Shown: piece by piece, positions 1 through 9,089 of the stretch
How positions within the stretch are numbered: position 1 is the first letter of the stretch
Layout of the letters: each line of letters opens with the position of its first letter
DNA from: Marinomonas spartinae
Lineage (GTDB): Bacteria; Pseudomonadota; Gammaproteobacteria; Pseudomonadales; Marinomonadaceae
Direction of reading: 5' to 3'
DNA: 64,000 bases
Assembly: GCF_016461715.1 (NCBI RefSeq)
Contig: NZ_JAEMUI010000004.1
Location: forward strand, 124,001 to 188,000
Made by a program: the position numbers and the translations under genes
The notes under the pieces: generated by a model
The model's input: the letters and a program-made list of their open reading frames with translations, nothing else
Told to the model about the DNA's origin: nothing
Database searches by the model: none

Positions 1-810
1 TTTGGTGGCGGTGTCAAATATGCCCTAGCACAAAATCTAGCATTGCGTGGTGATTTCCGAGTCATCGAAGACACCAATGACAATAAACTGGATAATGTCA
101 CCTCTTTAGGTGTTCAGTATACCTTCGGTGGCCCCGCTCACGCGTCCACAATGAGCAATACATCGGATAGTGATTCCGCGTATTCTGAGCCCACAACGAC
201 GACTGCAACCATGGAACAAACCTCTTCGGATACTCAGCCAGCGCCATCACAACCAAATGTTGCAGCAACCGCCAGCTCTGATCAGCCAGCAGCGACCGCT
301 TCAACCGATAACCAACCTGCTGCAGCGGCAACGAATGACCAACCAGTCAAACAAAGCACAGTAGATGACTCAACAACGAGTACGGCTAACACCACAACAG
401 CGGCCGCTGCAGCAGCCACTGCCACTGACCAAGCCAATACTGCGACCAAGGCAGTCGCTGCTAAACCAGAACAAGTCGAAATTAAGTTTCCAACAAATTC
501 TGTAGCAGTACCGCAAAGCGTATACCCAAAACTACAGAAAATAGCGACTTATATGCAAGCTAATCCAAACACAAGCGTCCTTATTAAAGGTTACACTGAT
601 AACACAGGTAACCCTGTTTACAACGTAAAACTGTCTGAAGACCGTGCCCTTGCCGTGGCACAGGTATTAAACAGCACCTTTAACATCCCACAAAACCGTA
701 TGGAGACCGTTGGTTATGGTGAAGCGCAGCCTGTGGTACCAAATGATACGCCAGCACATCGTGAGCAAAACCGTCGAGTCATTGCTGTCGTAGTTGACTC
801 AGCGCAATAA
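1..810 (+). CDS. OmpA-family outer membrane protein (5' end missing)
   Basis: The frame is open from base 1, so the gene starts left of the window; the 269 visible residues are the C-terminal part. Residues 1-40 are the last strands of an OmpA-type beta-barrel and end in the aromatic strand VQYTFG. Residues about 45-155 form a low-complexity linker rich in Ala, Thr, Ser, Gln and Pro. Residues about 155-268 are an OmpA C-terminal domain that binds peptidoglycan, with GYTDNTG, LSEDRA and the closing HREQNRRV motif. It should anchor the outer membrane to the cell wall. The next gene is a paralogue of the barrel part. A TTG at 43 is internal and is not the start. Confidence 0.93.
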   Translation, partial: FGGGVKYALAQNLALRGDFRVIEDTNDNKLDNVTSLGVQYTFGGPAHASTMSNTSDSDSAYSEPTTTTATMEQTSSDTQPAPSQPNVAATASSDQPAATASTDNQPAAAATNDQPVKQSTVDDSTTSTANTTTAAAAAATATDQANTATKAVAAKPEQVEIKFPTNSVAVPQSVYPKLQKIATYMQANPNTSVLIKGYTDNTGNPVYNVKLSEDRALAVAQVLNSTFNIPQNRMETVGYGEAQPVVPNDTPAHREQNRRVIAVVVDSAQ

Positions 811-1239
811 GCTTTCATGTTCTACCCGATCTATCCTCTGGATGGTGACGGTTAAATTGCATTCCTTTAGGGCCCAATAGACTTTCTATTGGGCTTTTTT
901 TATTTGAAGAAAAGTGCTTAAAAGTGCGTAATGACATCAAACTTTCCACACAGAGTATCCTTAATCGCCTTAGTCCAATCACAATATTTTAGGGCAAATT
1001 TTAAGTGAAAAAAAAATGTAATAGTTTTCACCTTTACTGATCGAATTGCCCAAAAAAAATTCATTTTTTCCTAATGAAATCAACTATTTTCTATCGAATC
1101 AGTCAATCTAACGTCATGATTGCACAAGCTTAGTTGACTTCCCTTTTTTTGCTTATTTAGGCAGGGGTTTTCAGCCAGAAAAAATCCAGTATTGTAGTCA
1201 ACAGAACCGAACAACATCTTGTTCATTAAGGAGAAAAAC
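811..1239. other. 429-bp gene-free interval between the two OmpA paralogues
   Basis: After the terminator at 872-901 the DNA is AT-rich with several A and T runs. No convincing reading frame is seen. TTGACT at 1134-1139 could be a -35 element for the downstream gene, but no good -10 follows at normal spacing. The 5' leader of the next gene lies here. Confidence 0.5.
872..901 (+). terminator. Rho-independent terminator of the OmpA-family gene
   Basis: GCCCAATAG (872-880) pairs with CTATTGGGC (886-894) around a 5-nt loop and is followed by a run of seven T. Confidence 0.9.
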
Positions 1240-1827
1240 ATGTCTATTGCACTTAACAAACGTACTATTTTTGGCAGTATCATTCTTGCCTCTTCTTTAT
1301 CTACAATGGCTTACGCGCACCCACAAGAAGGCTTCACTGTCACACCAAGTGTTGGCTATATGCATACAGATTCTGATTTACACCTTAAAGACAATGCCTC
1401 CTACTCTCTTGGACTAGGTTACCAATTTGATAACCCATTTGGTGTCGAAGCCGTTTTCTTACGCTCAAACCAAAAACCCAGTGGTGGTGGGACTCACCAA
1501 GCAGTTGATCAATACCGTCTCGACGGTATCTACAACCTACCGACACTGCAAAGCGTGAATTTAACACCGTATGTGGCTGCGGGTATTGGCAGTACTAAAT
1601 ACGGTAAATACACCGACTATGACAATGTCGATCTCAACGCAGGTGGCGGTGTAAAATATGCGATCAATAAAGACTTGGCAGTTCGTGCGGACTTCCGTCT
1701 GGTTAAAGACGTAGACGCAGGTCATCTTAATAACGTGACTTCTGTCGGTGTTCAGTACACCTTTGGTGCACCAGTGAAGCCCGTCACTTCAAGTGACTCT
1801 TCCAGTTCTAGTAACACAAGCTACTAA
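1240..1827 (+). CDS. OmpA-like beta-barrel outer membrane protein without OmpA C-domain
   Basis: A 195-residue protein. The start at 1240 was chosen for the AAGGAG ribosome site at 1228-1233. Residues 1-26 are a signal peptide ending near AYAH. The rest is an eight-strand OmpA-type barrel with alternating strands such as FTVTPSVGYMHTD, LGLGYQFD and the final VGVQYTFG. The last third closely matches the start of the window (GGGVKYA...LAVRADFR), so the two genes are tandem paralogues. This copy ends in a short Ser/Thr tail and lacks the peptidoglycan-binding domain. The role of the barrel (structural, adhesion or small pore) cannot be read from sequence. Confidence 0.9.
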   Translation: MSIALNKRTIFGSIILASSLSTMAYAHPQEGFTVTPSVGYMHTDSDLHLKDNASYSLGLGYQFDNPFGVEAVFLRSNQKPSGGGTHQAVDQYRLDGIYNLPTLQSVNLTPYVAAGIGSTKYGKYTDYDNVDLNAGGGVKYAINKDLAVRADFRLVKDVDAGHLNNVTSVGVQYTFGAPVKPVTSSDSSSSSNTSY

Positions 1828-1946
1828 GCACCACTGTCGAATGAACACGTTTTTTCTTAATGCCCTTATAGATGATGGGGTGACATGTGCAAGCAACGGC
1901 GATGTGACCTAACAAGTAAGCAGAGAGATAGAACGCGCGACGGGAG

Positions 1947-1976
1947 AACGCCCAATGGCAACATTGGGCGTTTTTT
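1947..1976 (+). terminator. Rho-independent terminator
   Basis: A perfect 11-bp stem AACGCCCAATG (1947-1957) / CATTGGGCGTT (1962-1972) with a GCAA tetraloop runs into six T. Confidence 0.92.
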
Positions 1977-2018
1977 CATGATCAGTAACAGAGAATAATG
2001 AGCTAACTAGCGTGCCAG

Positions 2019-3257
2019 TCACTTTTGAGCCGCTAACCAGTCACACACGCCTCGTCCAGCTAATCGTCCAGTCGCAAAACACCCCGTTAAAAGATAACCG
2101 CCCGTGGGCGCTTCCCAATCCAACATTTCGCCCGCACAAAACACACCAGGCATGTTGAGCAACATCAGGTCATCGTTCACGCTCTGCTCACACACCCCAC
2201 CAGCAGAGGAAATGGCTTCGTCAATCGGTTTCACTCTGTCAAACCATACAGGAAGGCGTTTCAAACAACGCGCCAGCGTGTCTGGCGTTTGAAACTCTGT
2301 CTTGGTGAAAGTTTCATAGAGCAAGGCGGCCTTCACACCGCTAATGCCGACAGTGCGCTTTAAATACTTACTGAAAGATTCCTTCGGTTTGGTGTGTTGG
2401 AGTTTTGTGATGACCTGAGCGTCGTCTTGTAACGGTAGTAGGTCGATCGTTAATAACGCCTTACCGTCTCGATTGATTCTATCCCGTAGGTATTTGGAAA
2501 AGGCATAAATAAGACTGCCTTCCATACCGTCGTGCGTCACAATACACTCGCCCTTACGACGGACGATATCACCGTTCTCCAATGTCACCTGAAACGACAC
2601 ATCCTTTAATGGCTGACCTGCCCACTTGCGCTGAAGATGCTCACTCCAATGGCTATGGAAGCCACAGTTGGCACTTTGTAAGGGGGCAAGCCCAATATTG
2701 GCTTGATCTAATACGCCCCACCAAGCACCGTCTGAGCCAAGCTTAGGCCAACTCGCCCCACCCAACGCTAAGACAATGGCATCTGCATGCGCCGTCACCG
2801 TTTCACCAGAGTAGTCAAAGCTCGCCGAGTGCGCTGATACCTGAGTCATTTTATGGCGCATATGAAACGTTACACCGCTGTCTCGTAAACGTTTTAACCA
2901 ATGGCGCAATAAAGGGGCAGCCTTCATATCCGTCGGAAAGACACGACCAGAGGAGCCGATAAAAGTCTCGATTCCTAAGCCATGGATCCAATCACGCAGT
3001 GCACCACTATCAAAATGGCGTAGCGATTTGTCCATCCAATCCGCTTTATCATAATAACGCTGGATAAATTCAAGATAAGCCTCGGAATGGGTAATGTTCA
3101 TGCCTCCCACCCCCGCCAGCAAAAACTTACGGCAGGCACTGGGTTTGGCATCATAGACGTGAACCTGATGACCCTGCGCACAAATGTACTCCGCCGCCAT
3201 CAAGCCTGCAGGGCCAGCGCCAATGATCATAACGGTTTTTTGTGTTTGCACGTGCAT
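2019..3257 (-). CDS. NAD(P)/FAD-dependent flavoprotein of the BaiN/HI0933 family
   Basis: About 412 residues. The N-terminus carries a Rossmann FAD motif (VMIIGAGPAGLMAAE) followed by KFLLAGVGGMNITHS, typical of HI0933-like (BaiN/RdsA) flavoproteins. Further marks are the GRVFPTDMKA block, the LALGGASWPKLGSDG segment and the C-terminal FAD motif PGVFCAGEMLDWEAPTGGYLLTGCFATG. It best fits the PP_4765-like subfamily, whose substrate is unknown to me. The frame stays open to 3317 (TTG), but a start at the ATG at 3257 places the FAD motif at the usual distance. It stands alone, reading toward the OmpA region. Confidence 0.88.
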   Translation of the reverse strand: MHVQTQKTVMIIGAGPAGLMAAEYICAQGHQVHVYDAKPSACRKFLLAGVGGMNITHSEAYLEFIQRYYDKADWMDKSLRHFDSGALRDWIHGLGIETFIGSSGRVFPTDMKAAPLLRHWLKRLRDSGVTFHMRHKMTQVSAHSASFDYSGETVTAHADAIVLALGGASWPKLGSDGAWWGVLDQANIGLAPLQSANCGFHSHWSEHLQRKWAGQPLKDVSFQVTLENGDIVRRKGECIVTHDGMEGSLIYAFSKYLRDRINRDGKALLTIDLLPLQDDAQVITKLQHTKPKESFSKYLKRTVGISGVKAALLYETFTKTEFQTPDTLARCLKRLPVWFDRVKPIDEAISSAGGVCEQSVNDDLMLLNMPGVFCAGEMLDWEAPTGGYLLTGCFATGRLAGRGVCDWLAAQK

Positions 3258-3617
3258 CACCCTTTTCAAGACCCGACTAAAAACGGGCATGATAAAGAAA
3301 AACGGCACCCGCACCAATGCTTCCCAGTAAATTTCAACAAATCAAGTGCACAAAAATGGAACATGTTTGCTACCAACAAGTAGAACACGACCCCTACGGA
3401 GCGTCACGACCACTATTTTGTGTCTTAAGCAACCTACTTAATCCTTAAAATCTCTTATTTTTCAAACCATTATTTTTTTCATCACAAAATATCGCCTCGG
3501 CACAGTTGTTGCTAATACATTTGTTACCAAAGATACAAATATGAAACATTTATCTCAGTCTTAAAAATATAAATAGGATCACTCTCAGCGCCAACACAAT
3601 CTAATGGAGAAAAACGC
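3258..3617. other. Divergent 360-bp intergenic region
   Basis: AT-rich DNA between the flavoprotein and the ABC importer. TATAAA at 3568-3573 is a possible -10 for the importer, without a recognisable -35. A short inverted repeat ATTTGT (3519-3524) / ACAAAT (3535-3540) might be an operator. I looked for a TPP riboswitch because the binding protein is THI5/NMT1-like and found none of its conserved blocks. Confidence 0.45.
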
Positions 3618-4610
3618 ATGTTGAATTTTGTTCGTTCATCAATTATTGCTATCGCAATAGGAAGTTGTACTGCCGCCATGGCGGCAGACCATGTTACTTT
3701 TCAATTAGATTGGCTCCCTGGTGGCGACAAAGCGCCTGTCTATGTCGGTATTCAAGAAGGTTTTTTTCGCGCAGAAAATTTAGATGTTAAAGTCGCCACA
3801 GGACGAGGCTCAACCGATGCCATTACCAAAATAGCCACAGGGCAGGCTGATATTGGCATGGCCGACATTGGTGCACTCATGGCTGCCAAAGCACAAGATG
3901 ATGTGCCGGTGAGTGCAGTAGCCGCCTACTTCACCCAAGCTCCTCATGCCTTTTTTGTGTTATCAAACAGCGGTATCCACAACATTAAAGATCTGGCAGG
4001 TAAGAAAGTAGCCACTTCGCCTTTTACCTCCTCTAATGCCTTTTTACCACTAGTACTCAAACAAAATGGCCTATCGGACAAGGATATTACTCTCATTAAA
4101 GCCGACCCTGGTGCATTGGGGCCAATGTTAATGACGGGAAATACCCAAGCAATTATTGCCTGGGTGACCAATACCGCTCTGTATAAAGCACAAGCAGCCC
4201 AAGCAGGAAAAACCATTACCGTACTACCTTGGTCAGAAGGCGGATTGTCTCTTTATAGTTCCTCTATTATCGCCTCAGATCGCTTTTTGTCAGAACGTCC
4301 TGAAGTAGCTAAGCGTTTTATCAAAGCCTTTGAAAAAGCGGTTGTATATACCTATGCACATCCTGAAAAAGCAGGGGAGGATCTACATGATATCGTGCCT
4401 GAGGTCGACCCTAAGATTGCTGCCGCGCAAATCCATTCTATTTATGATTTGGTCTACAACAAGATATCGCAAAGCGATGGATTTGGTGTGTTAACCGCAA
4501 AACGCCTTACCACTACATGGCAATACGTCGCCAAAGCCAACGACTTATCACCAGACTCCCTTAATCCTGAAAAAATAGTAAATAAAGCGTTTATGCCAAC
4601 GCCAAATTAA
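3618..4610 (+). CDS. ABC transporter substrate-binding protein, NMT1/THI5-like (NitT/TauT type)
   Basis: A 330-residue periplasmic protein. GGAG at 3606-3609 supports the ATG at 3618. A signal peptide ends around Ala22-Ala23 (AAMAADH). The mature start VTFQLDWLPGGDKAPVYVG is the signature of the NMT1/THI5-like and SsuA-like binding proteins. The following GFF, TDAITKIATGQADIGMAD and DLAGKKVATSP blocks match this fold. The family binds pyrimidine thiamine precursors, riboflavin-like molecules, nitrate, sulfonates or taurine, and the ligand cannot be assigned here. It is the first gene of a binding protein-ATPase-permease operon. No thiamine genes or riboswitch are nearby, which weakens a thiamine role. 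Confidence 0.9.
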   Translation: MLNFVRSSIIAIAIGSCTAAMAADHVTFQLDWLPGGDKAPVYVGIQEGFFRAENLDVKVATGRGSTDAITKIATGQADIGMADIGALMAAKAQDDVPVSAVAAYFTQAPHAFFVLSNSGIHNIKDLAGKKVATSPFTSSNAFLPLVLKQNGLSDKDITLIKADPGALGPMLMTGNTQAIIAWVTNTALYKAQAAQAGKTITVLPWSEGGLSLYSSSIIASDRFLSERPEVAKRFIKAFEKAVVYTYAHPEKAGEDLHDIVPEVDPKIAAAQIHSIYDLVYNKISQSDGFGVLTAKRLTTTWQYVAKANDLSPDSLNPEKIVNKAFMPTPN

Positions 4611-4673
4611 AACGGCTTAGCATAGCGTTTCTCAGCAAAAACGATTTTTTGGGCGAGTTTAAGGAAGATAACA

Positions 4674-5531
4674 GTGAACGTGATGAATGCTTTTTCAACC
4701 CCTTCTATTGAGAACGTCGCACATAACGACGACCAAGCGACTCAAAAAGAGACGACACCAAACGCCTATGTCAGAATGGAAGACGTAGGCCACTGCTACG
4801 ATCCGACTCCTGACGGCCCAATGGCTGTGCAACATATCAACCTCGATATTTATCGTCATGAATTTGTCGCTGTGGTTGGCCCATCTGGCTGCGGTAAATC
4901 GACGCTACTGCGCATGGTGGCAGGCTTACTGATTCCCAGTCATGGTGAGGTTTCCGTCTTTAATAAACCCGTCACCGAACCAAGGGATGACGTGGGTATT
5001 GTGTTCCAAAAACCCAATTTACTCCCCTGGCTTACGGTCAAAAAAAACGTGTTGTTCCCACTGAAACACAAATATGGTCATGTGAGCCTTGAGGATAAAA
5101 AGCGTGCCGATGAATTACTCACCATGACCGGGTTAGCCAGCTTCGCAGACAAAATGCCTGATGAACTTTCAGGTGGTATGCAACAACGTGTTGGTATCGT
5201 ACGCGCCCTATTACTAAACCCGGATATTCTACTAATGGATGAACCCTTTTCTGCCCTTGATGCCTTAACAAGGGAACAGATTGGCTTTGATCTACTAGAC
5301 ATTTGGCGTGATCACCCCAAAACCGTGCTGTTTATTACCCATTCTATTAGCGAAGCAGTATTACTCGCTGACCGTATATTGGTGATGAGCAAGCGACCTG
5401 GCACGGTCTTGGACCTGATCGACGTTAACCTACCCAGACCACGCACCGCAAAAGACATGAACTCTACGCGTTTCTGCGAACTTACCGAGACCATTCGAGG
5501 ACATATTTATGAACCACACTCCCGCGCCTAA
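4674..5531 (+). CDS. ABC importer ATP-binding protein, NitT/TauT (SsuB/TauB) type
   Basis: A 285-residue ATPase that energises the importer. The GTG at 4674 is preceded by AAGGA at 4661-4665; an ATG at 4683 is an alternative. Walker A GPSGCGKST is at 69-77, the Q-loop in IVFQKPNLLPW, the signature LSGGMQQR at 165-172, Walker B ILLMDEP at 185-191 and the H-loop in LFITHS. The first 30 residues are an unconserved polar extension. Its end overlaps the permease gene by 23 bp, so translation is coupled. Confidence 0.92.
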   Translation: MNVMNAFSTPSIENVAHNDDQATQKETTPNAYVRMEDVGHCYDPTPDGPMAVQHINLDIYRHEFVAVVGPSGCGKSTLLRMVAGLLIPSHGEVSVFNKPVTEPRDDVGIVFQKPNLLPWLTVKKNVLFPLKHKYGHVSLEDKKRADELLTMTGLASFADKMPDELSGGMQQRVGIVRALLLNPDILLMDEPFSALDALTREQIGFDLLDIWRDHPKTVLFITHSISEAVLLADRILVMSKRPGTVLDLIDVNLPRPRTAKDMNSTRFCELTETIRGHIYEPHSRA

Positions 5532-6360
5532 AGCGGCTCTTCATGCGCCGCAACAGTCCCATAACTCAAAGACAACGGCCAGCGGAGTGAAACAGTGGTT
5601 TAAAAAGCAGGGCTATCGCTTTGCCCCTTGGCTTTTTTTCATCAGCCTTTTGATCCTCTGGGAGTCCATCTGCCGATTGGGCCATGTCCCCACTTATATT
5701 CTGCCGTCGCCTTCATCCATCATAAATGCGTTTTTTAATGTCAGCTTCTCCCGCTGGATGGTCCACCTATGGGCCACGCTGCGCGTTGCGCTATTGGGCT
5801 TTATTGTCTCCATTCTGATCAGTATTCCTTTATCCATTGCCTTAATCCGCTCAGAGTTGCTTAACCGTACCATTTACCCTGTTCTGGTGGTCATTCAGTC
5901 CACCCCTGTAGTGGCCGTTGCCCCCTTGATTATCGTCCTAATGGGGACAGGTGATGCGTCTCGCGTCCTAATTACCTGTTTGATTACCTTTTTCCCTCTG
6001 GTGGTTTCCACCACAACTGGCATGTTGGAAACACCGCAAGAACTGATCGAACTCAGCCAATCATTACGAGCCCCCCGTTATCGTGAGACTTGGCAAATTC
6101 GCATTCCTTATGCCATTCCGCATATTTTTAGCGGTTTGCGAGTCTCTATCACCTTGGCCATCATTGGAGCGGTGGTGGCCGAATTTGTCGCGGCCGAACA
6201 AGGATTAGGGTATTTCATTCAGTTTTCGACTTCGTTCTTTAAAATCCCTCAAGCCTTCGCGGGGTTAGTCTTTCTCTCAGCCATCAGTCTGCTGTTGTTT
6301 AAATCCGTGCACTGGATTCAAGCTTGGCTGTTTCCGTGGAGCTTGCCAAAGAAAAAGTAA
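5509..6360 (+). CDS. ABC importer permease, NitT/TauT (SsuC/TauC) type
   Basis: A 283-residue inner-membrane protein with about six membrane segments, the first at about 37-55. The cytoplasmic EAA-like loop near SQSLRAPRYRETWQIRIPYAIPHIFSGL contacts the ATPase. The family marks VVAVAPLIIVLMGTG and AVVAEFVAAEQGLGYFI are present. It begins inside the ATPase gene and ends the operon before a terminator. The importer would use two copies of this single permease. Confidence 0.92.
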   Translation: MNHTPAPKAALHAPQQSHNSKTTASGVKQWFKKQGYRFAPWLFFISLLILWESICRLGHVPTYILPSPSSIINAFFNVSFSRWMVHLWATLRVALLGFIVSILISIPLSIALIRSELLNRTIYPVLVVIQSTPVVAVAPLIIVLMGTGDASRVLITCLITFFPLVVSTTTGMLETPQELIELSQSLRAPRYRETWQIRIPYAIPHIFSGLRVSITLAIIGAVVAEFVAAEQGLGYFIQFSTSFFKIPQAFAGLVFLSAISLLLFKSVHWIQAWLFPWSLPKKK

Positions 6361-6389
6361 TACCCAACCGAACACTGGTTACCATTTTG

Positions 6390-6411
6390 GCCCACATAAG
6401 TGGGCTTTTTT
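6390..6411 (+). terminator. Rho-independent terminator of the NitT/TauT operon
   Basis: GCCCAC (6390-6395) pairs with GTGGGC (6400-6405) around ATAA and runs into six T. Confidence 0.88.
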
Positions 6412-6482
6412 CTGTCTAAATTCCTCACTAGGTCAAGATATGAGGAATTATGTGCATAACGTCTGACGCTGAAATGGCTTAT

Positions 6483-6500
6483 ATTCATCAATGGATGAAT
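6483..6500. promoter_or_regulatory. Palindromic operator upstream of the TetR gene
   Basis: ATTCATC (6483-6489) and GATGAAT (6494-6500) form a perfect 7-bp inverted repeat with a 4-bp centre. It ends 17 bp before the tetR start codon. Size and place fit the autoregulatory site of a TetR repressor controlling its own operon. Confidence 0.6.
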
Positions 6501-6517
6501 TAATAAAGGAGCCTTAT

Positions 6518-7195
6518 ATGGCAACGCGAAAAGGTCGTCCTAAACGCATTGAGACGGATCAAGAGTCGGCGCGTCAAAGCTTGATCGACGCGGCAAGACA
6601 GAGCTTTGCCCAAGAAGGCTTTGAAAAGGTATCGATACGAAAAATCGCCCAAGTCGCCGGAGTCGATGCCGCCATGATTCGCTACTATTTTGGCTCAAAG
6701 GCAGGTCTTTTTGAGGCCACGGTACAAGAAACACTAGCTCCCGTTATCGCCCAGTTTCAAACCACCATTGATCCTCAAGTCCCTCTCAATCCGCTGCGTT
6801 TAATGCAGGCCTATTATCGAATGATTGCTGCGACGCCTATGTTGCCAAAGCTTATTCAACAGGTTCTTAATCAACAAGACAGCCCTGAAGCCTTTGCTAT
6901 TTTATCCGCCTCAGTGGACAACATCATTAAGCGTTCAGAAAACTGGATCAAAGCATTTACCCAACATAACCAAATTAACCCCAATCTTAATCCCGATTGG
7001 ATTCGTCTGAGTTTTATTAGCCTGATGGTGTTCCCCATACTCGCCCCTAAATACATCCAGAACAAACTGGGTGTGGAAGTCAACGAAGACTGGCTAATGG
7101 CCCTAGCGGAACACAACCAGACTCTCCTCGAAGAAGGGCTTTTCACCTTTTCCAACCAATCCCCTAATGACAACAATGACCGGAGGGAGCCATGA
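6518..7195 (+). CDS. TetR-family transcriptional regulator of an efflux operon
   Basis: A 225-residue repressor. The start at 6518 is set by AAAGGAG at 6505-6511; an upstream in-frame start at 6491 lies inside the palindrome and is less likely. The N-terminal HTH covers about residues 20-65, with ARQSFAQEGFEKVSIRKIAQVAGVDAAMIRYYFGSKAGLF in two runs. The C-terminal ligand domain is helical and not specific. The order TetR, HlyD-type, ABC ATPase, ABC-2 permease resembles enterobacterial cecR-ybhGFSR, but with one permease gene instead of two. The last codons overlap the next gene by 4 bp. Confidence 0.92.
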   Translation: MATRKGRPKRIETDQESARQSLIDAARQSFAQEGFEKVSIRKIAQVAGVDAAMIRYYFGSKAGLFEATVQETLAPVIAQFQTTIDPQVPLNPLRLMQAYYRMIAATPMLPKLIQQVLNQQDSPEAFAILSASVDNIIKRSENWIKAFTQHNQINPNLNPDWIRLSFISLMVFPILAPKYIQNKLGVEVNEDWLMALAEHNQTLLEEGLFTFSNQSPNDNNDRREP

Positions 7196-8142
7196 AACCG
7201 CTACTCACCATTGCTCTATCGTTGATCCTGCTTGTTAGCGTTAGCGCCTGCCAATCAGACGAGGGGCCGCGAGCCATGGGAACCGTTGAGCGAGACCAAA
7301 TTCGCTTGTCGGCAACCGCCTCCGAACAAATCACCTCGGTCGATGTCCACGAAGGCCAAGTGGTACATAAAGGCGATCGTCTACTGCAATTAGATACTCG
7401 TCAGGCCGATGCATTGGTTCGTCAACGTCAAGCCGAGCTGGCACAGGCCAACGCCGCCCTTAACAAACTCATCGCAGGAACCAGACCCGAACAATTAAAC
7501 GCCGCTTTTGCCACATTGCAATCCGCACAAGCGGCCAGTAGAGAAGCAGAACTGACCTATCAACGTAACGCCAAACTGTATAAAACCAAGGTCATCGGCA
7601 AAGCCGCCTTGGATAGCGCCAAAGCCAACAGAGACCGAACCACGGCGGAGACAAAAAAGGCTTATGATCAATGGCTAGAATTAAAAAATGGCGCGCGAAA
7701 AGAAGATATCTCACAAGCCCAAGATCAGGTAAAAGCCGCCCAAGCGGCATTAGTCTGGCAAGAAAGAGCACGGGATAAATTAACCATCACAGCCCCAAGC
7801 AATGGCGTGATCGACACCTTACCTTGGCACACAGGTGATTATGTCATCGCGGGGACTCAGCTGGTGAACCTGATCAAAACTGGCCACCCTTATGCCCGAA
7901 TCTATTTACCTGCGACAGTGCGCACCCAGATTCATGTAGGCGATAGAATTGCCGTCTTCGCCGATGGCATCGACAAGCCCATACAAGGCGTCGTACGTAA
8001 TATCCGCTCGCAACCGGCCTACACACCCTTCTATGCATTGAACGAACGGGACAGAGCCCGTTTGATGTACCTTACTGATATTGATCTTGAGCATGCCAAG
8101 GCGCTCCCAACTGGGCTAGGAGTGGAGGTGCATTTGCCATGA
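7192..8142 (+). CDS. HlyD-family periplasmic adaptor lipoprotein (YbhG-like)
   Basis: A 316-residue membrane-fusion protein. The first 19 residues are a signal sequence that ends in a lipobox VSAC with Cys20, so it is probably a lipoprotein. A biotinyl-like half (ITSVDVHEGQVVHKGDRLLQLDTRQA) is followed by a long alpha-helical hairpin (about 70-200) rich in Ala, Gln and Arg, then the second lipoyl half (APSNGVIDTLPWHTGDYV) and a beta-barrel. It should link the ABC exporter to an outer-membrane channel encoded elsewhere. It overlaps its neighbours by ATGA on both sides. Confidence 0.9.
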   Translation: MKPLLTIALSLILLVSVSACQSDEGPRAMGTVERDQIRLSATASEQITSVDVHEGQVVHKGDRLLQLDTRQADALVRQRQAELAQANAALNKLIAGTRPEQLNAAFATLQSAQAASREAELTYQRNAKLYKTKVIGKAALDSAKANRDRTTAETKKAYDQWLELKNGARKEDISQAQDQVKAAQAALVWQERARDKLTITAPSNGVIDTLPWHTGDYVIAGTQLVNLIKTGHPYARIYLPATVRTQIHVGDRIAVFADGIDKPIQGVVRNIRSQPAYTPFYALNERDRARLMYLTDIDLEHAKALPTGLGVEVHLP

Positions 8143-9089
8143 ACCACGCGACACCCAGTCAGCCACCTGAGATGACCTACGCCATAGAAAGCAAAGGGCT
8201 TACCAAACGCTTTGGAAACAGCATTGCCGTCAACCAATTGGATTTAGCAATTCCTAAGGGCTGCATCTATGGCTTTTTAGGCCCCAATGGCTGCGGTAAA
8301 TCCACCACGATTCGCTTATTAACTGGCCTACTTGTCCCCAGCGAAGGCGAAGTGAGCATCTTAGGGGCACCGTTGGCTGGTCATGAAGAGTCACTTAAAA
8401 ACCGTATTGGTTACATGACGCAAAAATTTTCCTTGTACGATAATCTCACCGTGCGAGAGAACCTCAACTTTGTGGGCGCCATCTATGGCTTTTCAGGGCG
8501 ACGCAAAAAAGCCCGTATTGAAGAGCTCCTTTCCCTTTACGACCTTGAACAACAAGCCAAACAGTTTGCCGGCTCCATGAGTGGTGGGCAGAAGCAGCGG
8601 TTGGCATTAGCTTGTGCTACCTTACATTCCCCCGAATTATTGTTTCTCGATGAGCCCACGTCAGCCGTTGACCCTGAAAACCGTCGCGAATTCTGGGAGC
8701 GTTTGTTCGATTTATCTTCCACTGGTACCACTATTTTGGTGTCCACCCATTATATGGATGAGGCCGAACGCTGCCACGCCCTCGCGATTATGGAGCAAGG
8801 CCACAAACGCGCAGATGGTTCACCGCAAATGCTCATGGACACCATGCCGGCAGCGGTTGTAGAAATCAGAGGGGATCAATTACGTCAGTTAAAACAGCGC
8901 CTTACAGAGCAGAAACAAATCCTCTCTGCCGCGCAAATCGGCTCCAATTTACGAATATTGGTCAAAAAAGACGTGACAGACCCTCTGGCTTTTATCCAAC
9001 AGTTTAGCGCTGACAGAGAGATCGCCCTGACTCGCCCCAGCCTTGAAGATGTGTTTGTCACTAGCACAGGAGGTCGTCATGTGGGTTAG
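8139..9089 (+). CDS. ABC exporter ATP-binding protein (YbhF-like, single domain)
   Basis: A 316-residue ATPase of the DRA/ABC-2 class. Walker A GPNGCGKST, Q-loop YMTQKFSLYDNLTV, signature MSGGQKQR, Walker B LLFLDEPTSAVD and the H-loop VSTHYMDEAERC are all intact. Enterobacterial YbhF has two ATPase halves; this protein has one, so the exporter likely works with two copies. The C-terminal 80 residues form the usual extra domain ending in PSLEDVFV. It overlaps HlyD by 4 bp and the permease by 11 bp. Confidence 0.92.
   Translation: MNHATPSQPPEMTYAIESKGLTKRFGNSIAVNQLDLAIPKGCIYGFLGPNGCGKSTTIRLLTGLLVPSEGEVSILGAPLAGHEESLKNRIGYMTQKFSLYDNLTVRENLNFVGAIYGFSGRRKKARIEELLSLYDLEQQAKQFAGSMSGGQKQRLALACATLHSPELLFLDEPTSAVDPENRREFWERLFDLSSTGTTILVSTHYMDEAERCHALAIMEQGHKRADGSPQMLMDTMPAAVVEIRGDQLRQLKQRLTEQKQILSAAQIGSNLRILVKKDVTDPLAFIQQFSADREIALTRPSLEDVFVTSTGGRHVG

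Noticed and set aside
3258..3617. TPP riboswitch in front of the THI5-like importer
   Set aside because: The conserved CTGAGA and ACCTGATCTGG-type blocks are absent, and no thiamine genes are near.
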